A stretch of DNA of 64,000 bases from Pseudomonas sp. 14P_8.1_Bac3 (GCF_025466085.1 NZ_JANLOD010000049.1:1-64000); one strand, 5' to 3'. Shown: positions 9,343 to 18,081, counted from the first letter of the stretch. The notes: generated from the sequence alone by a model not told the origin. A program made the numbers and translations.

Positions 9343-10293
9343 ATGCAAACAGTCAAAGTACGGTGCATCGAGAACCAGGCGGCTGGTATCAACACCTTCG
9401 AGTTCGTCGATCCGGCAGGCAAACCGCTGCCTCCTTTCACCGCGGGTGCGCATATCGACGTGCACCTGCCCGGCGGTTTCATTCGTCAGTACTCCCTGTG
9501 CAACAGCCCGCAAGAGCGGGACCGGTATGTAGTCGGCGTATTGAACGTGGTCGATGGCCGCGGCGGTTCGCGAAGCCTGCACAGCAACGTGAAGGCAGGC
9601 GATCTGCTGCAGATTTCCGAACCACGCAACCATTTCCCTGTCGTCGACCAAGCGCAGCGGCACCTGTTGATCGGCGGCGGCATTGGCGTGACGCCGATGA
9701 TGGCGATGCTTGAGCATTTTGAAGCGAGCGGTGCCGAATACATTCTTTACTACTGTGGCGAGACGCCTGAGCGCACCGCGTTCAAGGAGCGCCTGTCGTC
9801 CCTGCTCGGCAAGCACGTCGTCATCCACTACGACGGCGGTGATCCGGCCCGTCGCCTGGACATCCGCGAACTGCTGATGCACCACGAGCCCGGTACCCAT
9901 CTGTATTGCTGTGGCCCTGGCGGGCTGATGGCCGGCGTCAAGGCGGCGGCCGAGCATTGGCCGGCAGGCACGGTGCACTTCGAACACTTTGCCGCACCGG
10001 TACCGCCGCCAAGCGCCGGCACCGCCAGTGAAGGTGAATTCCAGATCACCCTGGCCCGCAGCGGCCAGACTCTTGATGTGCCAAGCAGTAAGAGCATTGC
10101 GCAAGTCCTGCGTGACGCCGGCCTGCCGTGCGAGACCTCTTGCGAGGCCGGTATCTGCGGCACCTGCAAGACTCGTTTCATCGACGGCGAGGTCGACCAT
10201 CGCGATTTCATCCTCAGTGACGACGAGAAACAGGAGCACTTGCTGATCTGCTGCTCCCGTTCCAAGAGCTCGATGCTGGTGCTGGACCTGTAA
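9343..10293 (+). CDS. Rieske oxygenase reductase (VanB/phthalate dioxygenase reductase family)
   Basis: The 316-residue flavin/iron-sulfur protein carries electrons from NAD(P)H to the oxygenase encoded just upstream. Order of domains: FMN-binding barrel with RQYSLCN (48-54), nucleotide-binding domain with GGGIGVTPMM (111-120) and CCGPGGLM (189-196), then a C-terminal plant-type 2Fe-2S domain with CEAGICGTC (Cys267, 272, 275) and Cys303/304. I start at ATG 9343 because the longer frame from 9262 adds 27 residues unlike the family and begins almost on top of the preceding stop. The 81-bp gap contains no other feature. Confidence 0.92.
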   Translation: MQTVKVRCIENQAAGINTFEFVDPAGKPLPPFTAGAHIDVHLPGGFIRQYSLCNSPQERDRYVVGVLNVVDGRGGSRSLHSNVKAGDLLQISEPRNHFPVVDQAQRHLLIGGGIGVTPMMAMLEHFEASGAEYILYYCGETPERTAFKERLSSLLGKHVVIHYDGGDPARRLDIRELLMHHEPGTHLYCCGPGGLMAGVKAAAEHWPAGTVHFEHFAAPVPPPSAGTASEGEFQITLARSGQTLDVPSSKSIAQVLRDAGLPCETSCEAGICGTCKTRFIDGEVDHRDFILSDDEKQEHLLICCSRSKSSMLVLDL

Positions 10294-10310
10294 AAAAATT
10301 TCCCTGAGAA

Positions 10311-10331
10311 AAGCTACGTAGCTACCTAGCT
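10311..10331. promoter_or_regulatory. Candidate GntR operator pair before the sulfatase gene
   Basis: A perfect 12-bp palindrome AGCTACGTAGCT (10312-10323) overlaps a second imperfect copy AGCTACCTAGCT (10320-10331). It differs from the other module A sites only in the central bases. It ends 12 bp before the sulfatase start, overlapping the ribosome-site region, so it could also act on the mRNA. GntR binding is inference. Confidence 0.5.
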
Positions 10332-10343
10332 TTGGAGAGCAAA

Positions 10344-11804
10344 ATGACTAAAGCCAAGAACCTCATCGTGTTCATGTCCGATGAACATAATCCTAAAGCC
10401 CTCGGTTGCTACGGTAATGATTTCGTCAAGACCCCGAACCTGGACGCCATCGCCGCCGGCGGTACCCGTTTCACTTCGGCCTATTGCAACTCTCCGGTGT
10501 GCATTCCGGCCCGTGCGACCTTCGCCACCGGCCGTTACATTCACCAGATGGGCTTCTGGGACAACGCCGACCCCTACGATGGTTCCGTGACCAGTTGGCA
10601 CCACCGGGTTCGTGATGAAGGGCAACACTGCGTCTCCATCGGCAAGCTGCACTTCCGCTCCATCGATGACGACAACGGTTTCAGCCAGGAAATCGTGCCG
10701 ATGCATGTCATCGAAGGCAAAGGCGACCTGATGGGTCTGGTTCGCGAAGACCTGCCGCGTCGCGGCGGTGCCTGGAAAATGGCCGGGCAGGCCGGGCCAG
10801 GTGAATCGTCTTACACCATGTACGACCGCAACATCGCTGCGCTGGCGCAGACCTGGTTGCGTGAAGAAGCACCGAAACACCAGGACAAGCCCTGGGTGCT
10901 GTTCGTCTCTTTCGTCGCACCGCATTTCCCGCTGACGGCGCCGCCCGAGCATTTCTATCGCTACTACCTGGACGACAACCTGCCTTGGCCAAAGCTGTAC
11001 GACAAGGCCGAGCGCCCGAACCATCCGTTCATCAAGGACTACGCCTCAAGCTTTGCCTATGACGAATTTTTCGACACTGAAGACAAGGTGCGTCGCGCGC
11101 TGGCGGGCTACTACGGCCTGGTCAGCTTCCTTGACGAGAACATTGGCAAGGTGATGAGCGCCCTTGAAGGCAGTGGCCTGCGCGACGACACCCGGATCAT
11201 CTACACCAGCGACCACGGCGACAACCTGGGCAGCCGGGGTCTGTGGGGCAAGTCGACGATGTTCGAAGAAGCCGTTGGCGTACCGCTGATCATCTCCGGT
11301 GACGGTATCCCGGCGGGCGTCGAGAAGATGACCCCGGTTACCCACATCGACGTCTACCCGACCATTCTCGAAGCGGTCGGCATTGCGCCCAACGAAGAGG
11401 AGAAAACCCTGTCGGGCGAGTCCCTGTTCAAGCTGGCCAATCAGCCCGATGGCGACCGTCTGGCCTTTGCCGAATACCACGGCATGGGCTCGGCTACCGG
11501 TGCCTTCATGATCCGCGACGACCGCTATAAGTACGTTCACTACGTCGATTACTCGCCGCATCTGTTCGATCTGCTGGAAGACCCGGAAGAGTTGCTCAAC
11601 CTGGCGGAGATCCCGGGTAACGAGGCGCTGGTCGCCGAGTACCGCGCGAAGATGGAAACCGTCTGCATTCCGAAAGAGGTGGATGCCCGCGCCAGAAAAC
11701 GCCAGGCCGAGCTGCTGGAGCTCAACGGCGGCCGCGACGCGGTGGTGGCCCGTGGTGACCTGGGTTACTCGCCCCCGCCAGGGGTTGCGGTGGATTTCAA
11801 CTGA
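10344..11804 (+). CDS. Type I sulfatase (formylglycine-dependent; choline-sulfatase-like)
   Basis: The 486-residue hydrolase shows the sulfatase signature C-x-P-x-R at Cys53 (SPVCIPARATFATGRY). That cysteine is converted to formylglycine in active enzymes. Metal ligands are suggested by MSDEHNP near the start and YTSDHGDNLGSRGLWGKS further on. The N-terminal half resembles choline sulfatase and phosphonate monoester hydrolases more than aryl sulfatases. No signal peptide is seen, so the enzyme should be cytoplasmic. ATG 10344 follows TTGGAGAG. No formylglycine-generating enzyme gene is in the window. Its place between a Rieske pair and an alcohol oxidoreductase suggests it frees an alcohol from a sulfate ester. 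Confidence 0.9.
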   Translation: MTKAKNLIVFMSDEHNPKALGCYGNDFVKTPNLDAIAAGGTRFTSAYCNSPVCIPARATFATGRYIHQMGFWDNADPYDGSVTSWHHRVRDEGQHCVSIGKLHFRSIDDDNGFSQEIVPMHVIEGKGDLMGLVREDLPRRGGAWKMAGQAGPGESSYTMYDRNIAALAQTWLREEAPKHQDKPWVLFVSFVAPHFPLTAPPEHFYRYYLDDNLPWPKLYDKAERPNHPFIKDYASSFAYDEFFDTEDKVRRALAGYYGLVSFLDENIGKVMSALEGSGLRDDTRIIYTSDHGDNLGSRGLWGKSTMFEEAVGVPLIISGDGIPAGVEKMTPVTHIDVYPTILEAVGIAPNEEEKTLSGESLFKLANQPDGDRLAFAEYHGMGSATGAFMIRDDRYKYVHYVDYSPHLFDLLEDPEELLNLAEIPGNEALVAEYRAKMETVCIPKEVDARARKRQAELLELNGGRDAVVARGDLGYSPPPGVAVDFN

Positions 11805-11860
11805 GGCCCTGCCTCGGCTCCGGTAAACAATAAGGCTGGAACAAGGAGGTGCCTGCAGTC

Positions 11861-11886
11861 GCCCGCTTTCGCCAAACGAAGGCGGG
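11861..11886 (+). other. Hairpin between the sulfatase and GMC genes
   Basis: CCCGCTTTCG and CGAAGGCGGG can fold with a short CCAAA loop (one G-T pair). There is no T-run, so it is more likely a processing or stability element than a terminator. Confidence 0.4.
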
Positions 11887-11927
11887 TGGTGCAGGGCGCT
11901 GCCGGCCACCAAACGAGGAGAACACCC

Positions 11928-13586
11928 GTGAACGGACCTGAATACGATTACATCGTGGTGGGCGCAGGCTCAGCCGGATGCGCCCTGGCCAACCGTCTCA
12001 GCGAAGGCGCAAAACACACTGTCCTGCTGCTCGAAGCGGGCCCGAACGACCGGCACTTCTGGATTCACCTGCCAATCGGCTATGGCAAGACCATGTTCAA
12101 CCCGACCTACAACTGGTCCTTCCATACCGAGCCGGTGCCCGCGCTGGACAACCGTCCGATCTACTGGCCGCGGGGCAAGACCCTGGGCGGCTGCAGCTCG
12201 ATCAATGGGCTGGTCTACATCCGTGGGCAATCCCAGGACTATGACCACTGGCAAGCGCAGGGCAACCAGGGTTGGGGCTGGAGCGACGTGTTGCCGTACT
12301 TCAAGAAAATGGAATGCAACGAGCGCGGCGAAAGCGCCTATCACGGCGGCAGCGGTCCGTTGCATGTATCGGATCTGCGCGAGCCCAACGAATTGGTCGA
12401 AGCCTTCATCCGCGGCGCCAACCAGATCGGGGTGCCGCGCAACGATGACTTCAATGGCGCGCAGCAGGAAGGGGTGGGTTATTTCCAGCTCACCACGCGC
12501 AACGGTTGGCGTTGTTCGGCGGCCAAGGCTTACCTGAAGCCGATCCGCGACCGCAAGAATCTGACCGTCGAAACCGACGCCCAGGCCAGCAAGGTGTTGA
12601 TGAGTGGCAAACGCGCGATCGGCGTTGCCTACGAGCAGGCAGGGCAACCGGTAACGGCCAGGGCACGCAAGGAAGTCCTGCTGTGCGCGGGTGCACTGCA
12701 ATCGCCGCAATTGCTGCAGCTGTCCGGAATCGGCCCACGTGAAGTGCTGGAGCAATATGGCATCGACGTCGTCCACGAGCTGCCTGGCGTTGGCCGGAAC
12801 CTGCAGGATCACCTGCAAATCCGCATCATGTTCAAATGCACCAAGCCGATCACCACCAACGATCAATTGCGCACCCTGTGGGGTCAGGCACTGATCGGCA
12901 TGAAGTGGGCCTTCTTGCGCAAGGGGCCGCTGTCGGTGGGCATCCAGCAGGGCTGCATGTTCGCCAGGAGCCGAGAGCAGGAAAAGACGCCTGATATCCA
13001 GTTCCACTTCGGCACCCTGAGTGCGGACATGACGGCCGGCAAGCCACACAAGTGGCCCGGCTTCACCATGTCGGTCTGCCAGTTGCGCCCGAGCAGTCGC
13101 GGTGAATTGCGGATTCGTTCGAAGAACCCGAAGGACGCCCCCTGGATCGAGCCCAATTACCTGGCCACCGAAGAAGATCGGCAGACCATGGTTCGCGGTT
13201 TCAAAATGGCCCGCAAGCTTGCGGCGAGCCAGGCCATGGCCGGTTATATCGCCGAAGAGTACAACCCTGGCGTGTCGGTGCAGACAGAGGAGGACATGCT
13301 CAATTTTGTGCGTCGCAACGGTTCCTCGATTTTCCACCCGGTAGGCACCTGCAAGATGGGCAGCGGTCCGGAAGCGGTGGTTGACGAGCGGCTGCGGGTT
13401 CACGGCATTGAAGGGCTGCGGGTGGTCGATGCGTCGATCATGCCGACGCTGATTTCGGGCAACACCAACGCCCCGGCGATGATGATCGCTGAAAAAGCCG
13501 CGGACATGATCAAGGAAGATGAGCGTTATCCCACGGCCCGCGCTTCATCCGCTGCGCCGGTCGGTAACCCCACGATGACGGCATAG
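11928..13586 (+). CDS. GMC-family alcohol oxidoreductase (choline dehydrogenase/AlkJ type)
   Basis: The 552-residue FAD protein has the dinucleotide motif VVGAGSAGC (residues 11-18), the GMC signature PRGKTLGGCSSINGLVYIRG, and the C-terminal catalytic region with FHPVGTCKMG (His) and ISGNTNAPAMMIAEKAA (Asn). GTG 11928 is preferred because CGAGGAG lies 7 nt upstream. The longer frame from 11886 adds 14 residues without a ribosome site. Enzymes of this type oxidise primary alcohols to aldehydes at the inner membrane. The operon's aldehyde dehydrogenase could take the product. A sulfatase-alcohol-aldehyde-acid chain is inference. Confidence 0.9.
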   Translation: MNGPEYDYIVVGAGSAGCALANRLSEGAKHTVLLLEAGPNDRHFWIHLPIGYGKTMFNPTYNWSFHTEPVPALDNRPIYWPRGKTLGGCSSINGLVYIRGQSQDYDHWQAQGNQGWGWSDVLPYFKKMECNERGESAYHGGSGPLHVSDLREPNELVEAFIRGANQIGVPRNDDFNGAQQEGVGYFQLTTRNGWRCSAAKAYLKPIRDRKNLTVETDAQASKVLMSGKRAIGVAYEQAGQPVTARARKEVLLCAGALQSPQLLQLSGIGPREVLEQYGIDVVHELPGVGRNLQDHLQIRIMFKCTKPITTNDQLRTLWGQALIGMKWAFLRKGPLSVGIQQGCMFARSREQEKTPDIQFHFGTLSADMTAGKPHKWPGFTMSVCQLRPSSRGELRIRSKNPKDAPWIEPNYLATEEDRQTMVRGFKMARKLAASQAMAGYIAEEYNPGVSVQTEEDMLNFVRRNGSSIFHPVGTCKMGSGPEAVVDERLRVHGIEGLRVVDASIMPTLISGNTNAPAMMIAEKAADMIKEDERYPTARASSAAPVGNPTMTA

Positions 13587-13609
13587 CCTATCCATGGCGG
13601 CAGTAAAAG

Positions 13610-13643
13610 GCCCTCACGGCAGACTGCCGTCGAGGGCATTTTT
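13610..13643 (+). terminator. Terminator after the GMC gene
   Basis: GCCCTC-A-CGGCA (13610-13621) pairs with TGCCG-TC-GAGGGC (13625-13637), followed by ATTTTTGG. It closes the ALDH-Rieske-sulfatase-GMC series. Confidence 0.85.
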
Positions 13644-13673
13644 GGTTTTGGCATTCAACAGGCAAACAGGATC

Positions 13674-14087
13674 ATGACGGCACAACAGGAAGACTTGAGC
13701 AAAATTCAGCGCGTCGATCGCGGCCCGCTGTCCTCACGGCTGCTGGCGGGCGGCAGTGAGCCCGATCCACGCTTCACCCTGGCCAACGAACGAACCTTCC
13801 TGGCCTGGATCCGCACCGCACTGGCACTGCTGGCCGGCGGCATCGCCGTGGAAGCCTTTACCCTGGAAGTGTTTAGCCCTGGGGTGCGCACGACACTCTC
13901 GGTGGCTCTGCTGCTGATGGCGCTGCTCATCAGCGGCTCGGCCTGCCTGCGCTGGCTGAGCGTTGAACGGGCACTGCGCAACAAAGCGCCGTTGCCACTG
14001 CCGTTGCTGGTGCCGCTGCTGTCGATCGGTGGTGCACTGGTGACGCTGACGTTGATCGGCGTCTTCCTGTTACGCCAGGTGCATTGA
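13674..14087 (+). CDS. DUF202 family inner-membrane protein (YidH type)
   Basis: The 137-residue protein has the DUF202 hallmark DPRFTLANERTFLAWIRTALALLAGGIAVE (residues about 31-60, first membrane helix). Two further helices follow (TTLSVALLLMALLISGSACL and PLLVPLLSIGGALVTLTLIGVFLL). The function of the family is unknown. Related proteins are membrane-embedded three-helix units. The next gene, also DUF202, starts 3 bp after this stop, so the two are co-translated. Confidence 0.88.
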   Translation: MTAQQEDLSKIQRVDRGPLSSRLLAGGSEPDPRFTLANERTFLAWIRTALALLAGGIAVEAFTLEVFSPGVRTTLSVALLLMALLISGSACLRWLSVERALRNKAPLPLPLLVPLLSIGGALVTLTLIGVFLLRQVH

Positions 14088-14090
14088 GCC

Positions 14091-14444
14091 ATGATCGGCC
14101 GTCGCACTGATGGGCTCCCGCTTCAGGCATCGCACAATGACGCCGGGCTGCAGCCGGAGCGCACCTCCCTGGCCTGGGGGCGGACCTTGCTGGTGTTATG
14201 GGTCGTGGCCTGTATTTTCCTGCGCTGGATGCAAACCCGGGGGTGGCTGGGCGCACTGCTGGCGGTGCTCAGCGTGGTCGCCGCGCTGTACATCTGGATG
14301 ACGCAGCGGCGTCGCTACCGGCGCAGTGCTCTCGCCATCCATACCGGCCGCTTGCGGGCCGATGTCGCGTCGGTGTTGTTTACGGGCGTGGTGGTGGCCT
14401 GCCTGGCCGCAGTGTCTCTTTGGGCCGTACTCGATACAGCCTGA
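14091..14444 (+). CDS. Second DUF202 family inner-membrane protein
   Basis: The 117-residue product repeats the family signature in diverged form (NDAGLQPERTSLAWGRTLLVLW). Three hydrophobic helices follow, centred near residues 45, 65 and 105. It is tightly coupled to the preceding DUF202 gene, so a hetero-oligomeric membrane complex is plausible. Why a DUF202 pair sits inside a catabolic module is unclear. It may simply be passenger DNA. Confidence 0.85.
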   Translation: MIGRRTDGLPLQASHNDAGLQPERTSLAWGRTLLVLWVVACIFLRWMQTRGWLGALLAVLSVVAALYIWMTQRRRYRRSALAIHTGRLRADVASVLFTGVVVACLAAVSLWAVLDTA

Positions 14445-14500
14445 TTCTGTGGGATTCCCGCGGCGTCTTACACTCCGCCGTTACGCAGAAAACACCTTTT

Positions 14501-14532
14501 CTGTGGCGAGGGGGCAATCCCCCTCGCCACAG
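14501..14532. repeat. REP-like perfect palindrome between convergent genes
   Basis: CTGTGGCGAGGGGG (14501-14514) and its exact complement CCCCCTCGCCACAG (14519-14532) are separated by CAAT. Palindromes beginning CTGTGGCGAGGG are a common dispersed intergenic repeat in P. fluorescens-group genomes. It lies between the convergent DUF202 and OprD genes and may also stop transcription from both sides. Confidence 0.8.
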
Positions 14533-14541
14533 AGGTTGTAC

Positions 14542-15786
14542 CTACCAGACCACCAGTTTATAGCCGACCAGCACGCGGTTCTCGTCGACATCGCGGGTCA
14601 ACCCGCTGCCGGAGCGGAAACTGATATTACGCATCTGCACGTAGACGTTCTTCAGCGGGCCGGTCTGCACCGTGTAGGTCAGATCAATGTTGCGCTCGCG
14701 CTCGGTACCCTGCTCGCGGCCTTGGACCAGCGCGTGGTCGCCGCTGACGTAACGGGTCATGAAGGTCAGGCCGGGTATCCCCAGCGCAGCGAAATCATAG
14801 TCGTAGCGTGCTTGCCAGGAATCCTCTTCTTCTCGGGCGAAGGTGTTGTAGAAGGACAAGTTGACGACATAGGGATCGTTGCCAATGAACGGAAATTCGC
14901 CGGCACCGGAGATGCGCTGGTAGGCGCCACTGAACTTGTGGCCCCCCAGCGTCAGGCTGACCATGCCGTTGAGGTTGTTATTGGCGAAGCGGCCCATTTT
15001 GGCGATGCCGTCGTCGTTGCTGCGAAAGTACCGAAGGTCGGTGCGCAGGCTCGCGCTTTTGCTCAGGGGCAAGGTGTGGACGAGGCCGACGAAATGCTGG
15101 CGATAGATGTCTTTGAGTTCGCCGTAGTAATAGCTGGTGGTCAGCTGCGGGGTGAGCTTGTAGCTGCCGCCGGCAAAGTCGAAATGATCGCTTTCCACGC
15201 CGCCGCGGTAATAAGTGATGCGGTCATTGCTGCTGGAGTTGCGCAGGTTGGCCTGGGTGATGCGACCGGCATTGACGGTCAGGCCGTCGATTTCGTTCGA
15301 GGTCAACATGCCGCCGCTGTAGCTCGAAGGCAGCAGGCGGCCGAAGTTATAATTCAGCACCGGCAGGGTCGGGTAAAGCGTACCCAGGCGCAGGACACTC
15401 TTGGATACCTTGAGTTTTCCAGTGAAGCCCAGTTCGCTGAATTCATTCGCGGGCGTACCGTCGGCGCTCTGCGGGAGGATGCCGTTGTCGCCGCTGCGAC
15501 CGCGGGCCGAATCCAGCTTGAGGCCGAGCGCGGCATGGGCATCCAGCCCCACGCCAACGGTCGTGTCGGTGAAGCCGGATTCAGCATGCATGACGAATCC
15601 CTGCGTCCATTCATCCTGTGTCTCTGGGCTACCTGGTTGCCGGTAATCGCGGTTCATGTAGAAGCTGCGAATGTCCAGGTTGGCCGTGCTGTCGGCTATG
15701 AAGGCCGCCGAGGCATTGCAGCACAAGGCGAGACTGGACAGGCCGAGCAAGGGGGTAGGTAGTGCGCTTAACCGTAGATGTTTCAT
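14542..15786 (-). CDS. OprD-family outer-membrane porin
   Basis: The 414-residue porin has a signal peptide (MKHLRLSALPTPLLGLSSLA...ASA, cleaved before AFIAD). It carries the OprD pattern DIRSFYMNRDYRQ near the mature start, TQGFVMHAESGFTDTTVGVGLDAHAALGLKLD, and a C-terminal strand ending YKLVVW. OprD-type (Occ) porins admit specific carboxylates or amino acids and typically serve the catabolic genes beside them. It is transcribed after the TauE/SafE-type gene with a 32-bp gap, away from gntR. It should supply outer-membrane entry for the module A substrate. A second OprD porin (52797) serves the mhp cluster. Confidence 0.93.
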   Translation of the reverse strand: MKHLRLSALPTPLLGLSSLALCCNASAAFIADSTANLDIRSFYMNRDYRQPGSPETQDEWTQGFVMHAESGFTDTTVGVGLDAHAALGLKLDSARGRSGDNGILPQSADGTPANEFSELGFTGKLKVSKSVLRLGTLYPTLPVLNYNFGRLLPSSYSGGMLTSNEIDGLTVNAGRITQANLRNSSSNDRITYYRGGVESDHFDFAGGSYKLTPQLTTSYYYGELKDIYRQHFVGLVHTLPLSKSASLRTDLRYFRSNDDGIAKMGRFANNNLNGMVSLTLGGHKFSGAYQRISGAGEFPFIGNDPYVVNLSFYNTFAREEEDSWQARYDYDFAALGIPGLTFMTRYVSGDHALVQGREQGTERERNIDLTYTVQTGPLKNVYVQMRNISFRSGSGLTRDVDENRVLVGYKLVVW

Positions 15787-15818
15787 TGTTTTTATCTCTA
15801 GGGCAGGGAGCTACAAGC

Positions 15819-16676
15819 TCAAGGCATAGGCTTTGAGAACTGCGGTGACACAACGGAAAAGGTTTTGCCCGGGCGCGCGGTCATGGCCGGCTTCACAGGG
15901 GCGGCCAGGGTGCTCGGCAGCACCGCGGTAAGCAGGATGAAACCACCCATCGCGACAAACAGGGCGAAGGCGCCGCGGCGCATGCTCAGGTCGGACAGTT
16001 GAGGTGGAAAACGCACATACAACCAGCTGGCCAGCATGGCGACCGGGATCGACAGCATGCCTGGGGACATGACCTCGGCGTTCAACTCACCTTGCAGGCC
16101 CTGCATGATCAAGCGGATCAAGGACATGACGCCGGACAGCGCCAACAAGCTATTACGGATGGCCTGAATGGACACCGGTTGACGATAATAGTGATAGATC
16201 AACGGTGGCCCCGGTATGCTGAACAGGCCGCCCATCAGGCCGCCGAGCAGGCCCATCAGGACGAAGCTCAGGGGGCTGGAACGGGAGGGATGAGGCCGTG
16301 GTTTGATGAACAGGGCAATACCGCCGGCCACGATCAGCCCGCCCAGCAGCAGTTGCAGCAGCGCGGTATGCTCTTCGCCCATTTTGCCCAGCAACCACAG
16401 GCCCAGCAGCGTGCCGGGTACCAGGCCGATGAGGGTCTGGCAGAACGATGCCCGGTCAATGTGCCGCCAGTGGCGAGCAAGGGCAATGGCGATGCCGGGT
16501 AGGGCGACGATGGTGATGGTGGTGGCGACGATGGCGATGGGGGCGGCGTGGGTGAGTACGGCAATCGCCAGTACCACAATGCCCAGCGCGAACCCGGTGA
16601 ACGCTTGCAGGTAGCTGCCAATGGCCACCGCAACAAGAATGATGAGGAGCGGGTGCAGTTCCGGGTGTAGTTCCAT
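15819..16676 (-). CDS. TSUP-family membrane transporter (TauE/SafE sulfite/sulfonate exporter type)
   Basis: The 285-residue protein has about eight hydrophobic helices, with the two TSUP half-repeats visible around FTGFALGIVVLAIAV (residues 27-41) and GLLGGLMGGLFSIPGPPLIYHYY. TSUP proteins move small sulfur-containing anions or organic acids, and several export sulfite released by sulfonate degradation. It starts 181 bp from the divergent gntR gene, with the palindrome AAGCTATATAGCTT between them, so both may be under GntR control. Together with the sulfatase it points to sulfur-anion handling, which is inference. Confidence 0.85.
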   Translation of the reverse strand: MELHPELHPLLIILVAVAIGSYLQAFTGFALGIVVLAIAVLTHAAPIAIVATTITIVALPGIAIALARHWRHIDRASFCQTLIGLVPGTLLGLWLLGKMGEEHTALLQLLLGGLIVAGGIALFIKPRPHPSRSSPLSFVLMGLLGGLMGGLFSIPGPPLIYHYYRQPVSIQAIRNSLLALSGVMSLIRLIMQGLQGELNAEVMSPGMLSIPVAMLASWLYVRFPPQLSDLSMRRGAFALFVAMGGFILLTAVLPSTLAAPVKPAMTARPGKTFSVVSPQFSKPMP

Positions 16677-16791
16677 GGATTAACCTGCCGTGACCGGCGG
16701 CTGTTCTAGCCGCATGATTGGGGCGATCGGCACCTGTGTCGGATCAGGCAGACACGGCGGAGCGTTTGTGGATGTCATGAGCTATAATATG

Positions 16792-16805
16792 AAGCTATAT
16801 AGCTT
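16792..16805. promoter_or_regulatory. Candidate GntR operator between gntR and the TSUP-OprD operon
   Basis: AAGCTATATAGCTT is a perfect 14-bp palindrome, with a half-site GAGCTATA at 16779-16786 beside it. It lies 52 bp before the gntR start and 115 bp before the divergent TSUP start, a natural place for self-control and control of the divergent operon. Confidence 0.75.
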
Positions 16806-16857
16806 TAGTCAACGTCTCTCTGGCAACAGCGTCGGAGGGTTTGAAGGAGCACAAAAA

Positions 16858-17631
16858 ATGTCGGAAGTAGAGACGGTCGATTTTTACGATCGTTACCAGT
16901 CACAGGAAGTGCTCGGCTTGCCCAAGTACGCGCAGCTGCGGGAAACCCTGCTGGCGGCGATCAATGATGGGTACTGGGGGCCGGGTTCGCAGTTGCCCAA
17001 TGAATCCACGCTGGCGGCCATTACCCCGTTCAGCCTGGGCACAGTGCAGAAGGCGCTGCGTGAGCTGGTCCAGGCCAAAGTGATCGTGCGCCGCCACGGG
17101 CATGGCACTTTCGTGGCCGAGCGGGCGATGCCGATGATGTCGCCGATGCACTTGCGTTTCGAGGACAGCGACGGACAAGTCCTGCCGATTTATGCCGAAG
17201 TGGTCGGTCAGGAAACCGGGCTGGACGGCAAGGATTGGGCCGACAAGCTGGGCTCAAACGTGCGTAACGTGGTCAAGGTCGACCGGGTGTTCGCCGTGGA
17301 GGAGCTGTTCCACTGCTTCACCCACTTTTATATCGACAGCGATCGTTTCCCGGCATTTGCCGAGGCGGAGTTGCTCGATTTTGCCGGGGCGAACTTCAAG
17401 GCGCTGCTGTTCAACCGGTACCACGTCAGCATCGCCAGCCTCGACCAGAAGCTGCGTTGCGAACGTTTCCCGGACGAGGTCTGCCAGCAGTTGGCGCTTG
17501 AAGAGGGCACGATCGGCGCGGTGCTCGAATTTCTCGCCATGGGCAACAATGGCCGGCCGCTGTATTACCAGGAAGCGTTCATTCCGCCCAATGGCTACCG
17601 GTTGCGGCTGGACGCCAATCTGGAGCCTTGA
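16858..17631 (+). CDS. GntR-family transcriptional regulator (HutC/FarR subfamily)
   Basis: The 257-residue protein has an N-terminal winged helix (LPKYAQLRETLLAAINDGYWGPGSQLPNESTLAAITPFSLGTVQKALRELV, split over residues 21-71). A UTRA-like ligand domain follows (VVKVDRVFAVEELFHCFTHFYIDSDRFP...EGTIGAVLEFLAMGNNGRPLYYQEAFIPP). ATG 16858 is chosen because AAGGAG sits 9 nt upstream. The longer frame from 16690 would run through the palindromic operator. It most likely represses module A genes through the repeated AGCTATATAGCT-type sites and responds to a pathway compound. Confidence 0.9.
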   Translation: MSEVETVDFYDRYQSQEVLGLPKYAQLRETLLAAINDGYWGPGSQLPNESTLAAITPFSLGTVQKALRELVQAKVIVRRHGHGTFVAERAMPMMSPMHLRFEDSDGQVLPIYAEVVGQETGLDGKDWADKLGSNVRNVVKVDRVFAVEELFHCFTHFYIDSDRFPAFAEAELLDFAGANFKALLFNRYHVSIASLDQKLRCERFPDEVCQQLALEEGTIGAVLEFLAMGNNGRPLYYQEAFIPPNGYRLRLDANLEP

Positions 17632-17872
17632 CCCCGTCGGGTTCTTCATAGCGGGGCCATCCCCTGGTCCCGGTTGAACGCACGCTTGCCTGTTGCTGAT
17701 GCGCGTAGCCGTGCGACGCGACCAGGACACGAGTCGGTCTGCTGCAGGTTCACCACAACCTGCGGTAATGCTGCCGATTCTGCACCAATAAACACACTTG
17801 ATCGGCACCCCGGGCGGGCGAATAGCGCTGGGCGTCTCCTGATGGACGGCGATAAAATCGCTATACCTGCTT

Positions 17873-17894
17873 AGCTATAGTGCTATATAGTTAT
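17873..17894. promoter_or_regulatory. Candidate GntR operator upstream of the MFS/oxidoreductase operon
   Basis: AGCTATAG and GCTATATAGTTAT form a near-palindromic stretch with the same core as the sites at 6268 and 16792. Confidence 0.62.
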
Positions 17895-17964
17895 TCTGTG
17901 GTAAAAAACAACAACAACAAATTCGACTGGGGCCAAAGTAACTTCAGTCAGTCTGGAGAACGTC

Positions 17965-18081
17965 ATGTCTGTGAACTCAACGTTTGCTGCTACCTTGAGT
18001 AATATCCTTTCCATGTCTGGATGTCCCCGCCCGCAAGACCGGACCTCATCCGATCGCTACGTTTCAGATTGTTCCAGTTAA
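17965..18081 (+). CDS. Possible 38-codon leader ORF
   Basis: ATG 17965 follows CTGGAGAA by a normal distance and opens a 38-codon frame (MSVNSTFAATLSNILSMSG...DCSS) that ends at 18081, 60 bp before the MFS gene. It matches no family I know. It could be a regulatory leader peptide or chance. The good ribosome site and position are the only support. Confidence 0.25.
   Translation: MSVNSTFAATLSNILSMSGCPRPQDRTSSDRYVSDCSS

Noticed and set aside
11970..13403. A 477-codon minus-strand frame opposite the GMC gene
   Set aside because: It is a codon-bias shadow of a well-supported GMC oxidoreductase.
14326..15762. A 478-codon plus-strand frame opposite the OprD gene
   Set aside because: It is antisense to a clear OprD porin, lacks a family pattern and arises from the GC-biased third positions of that gene.
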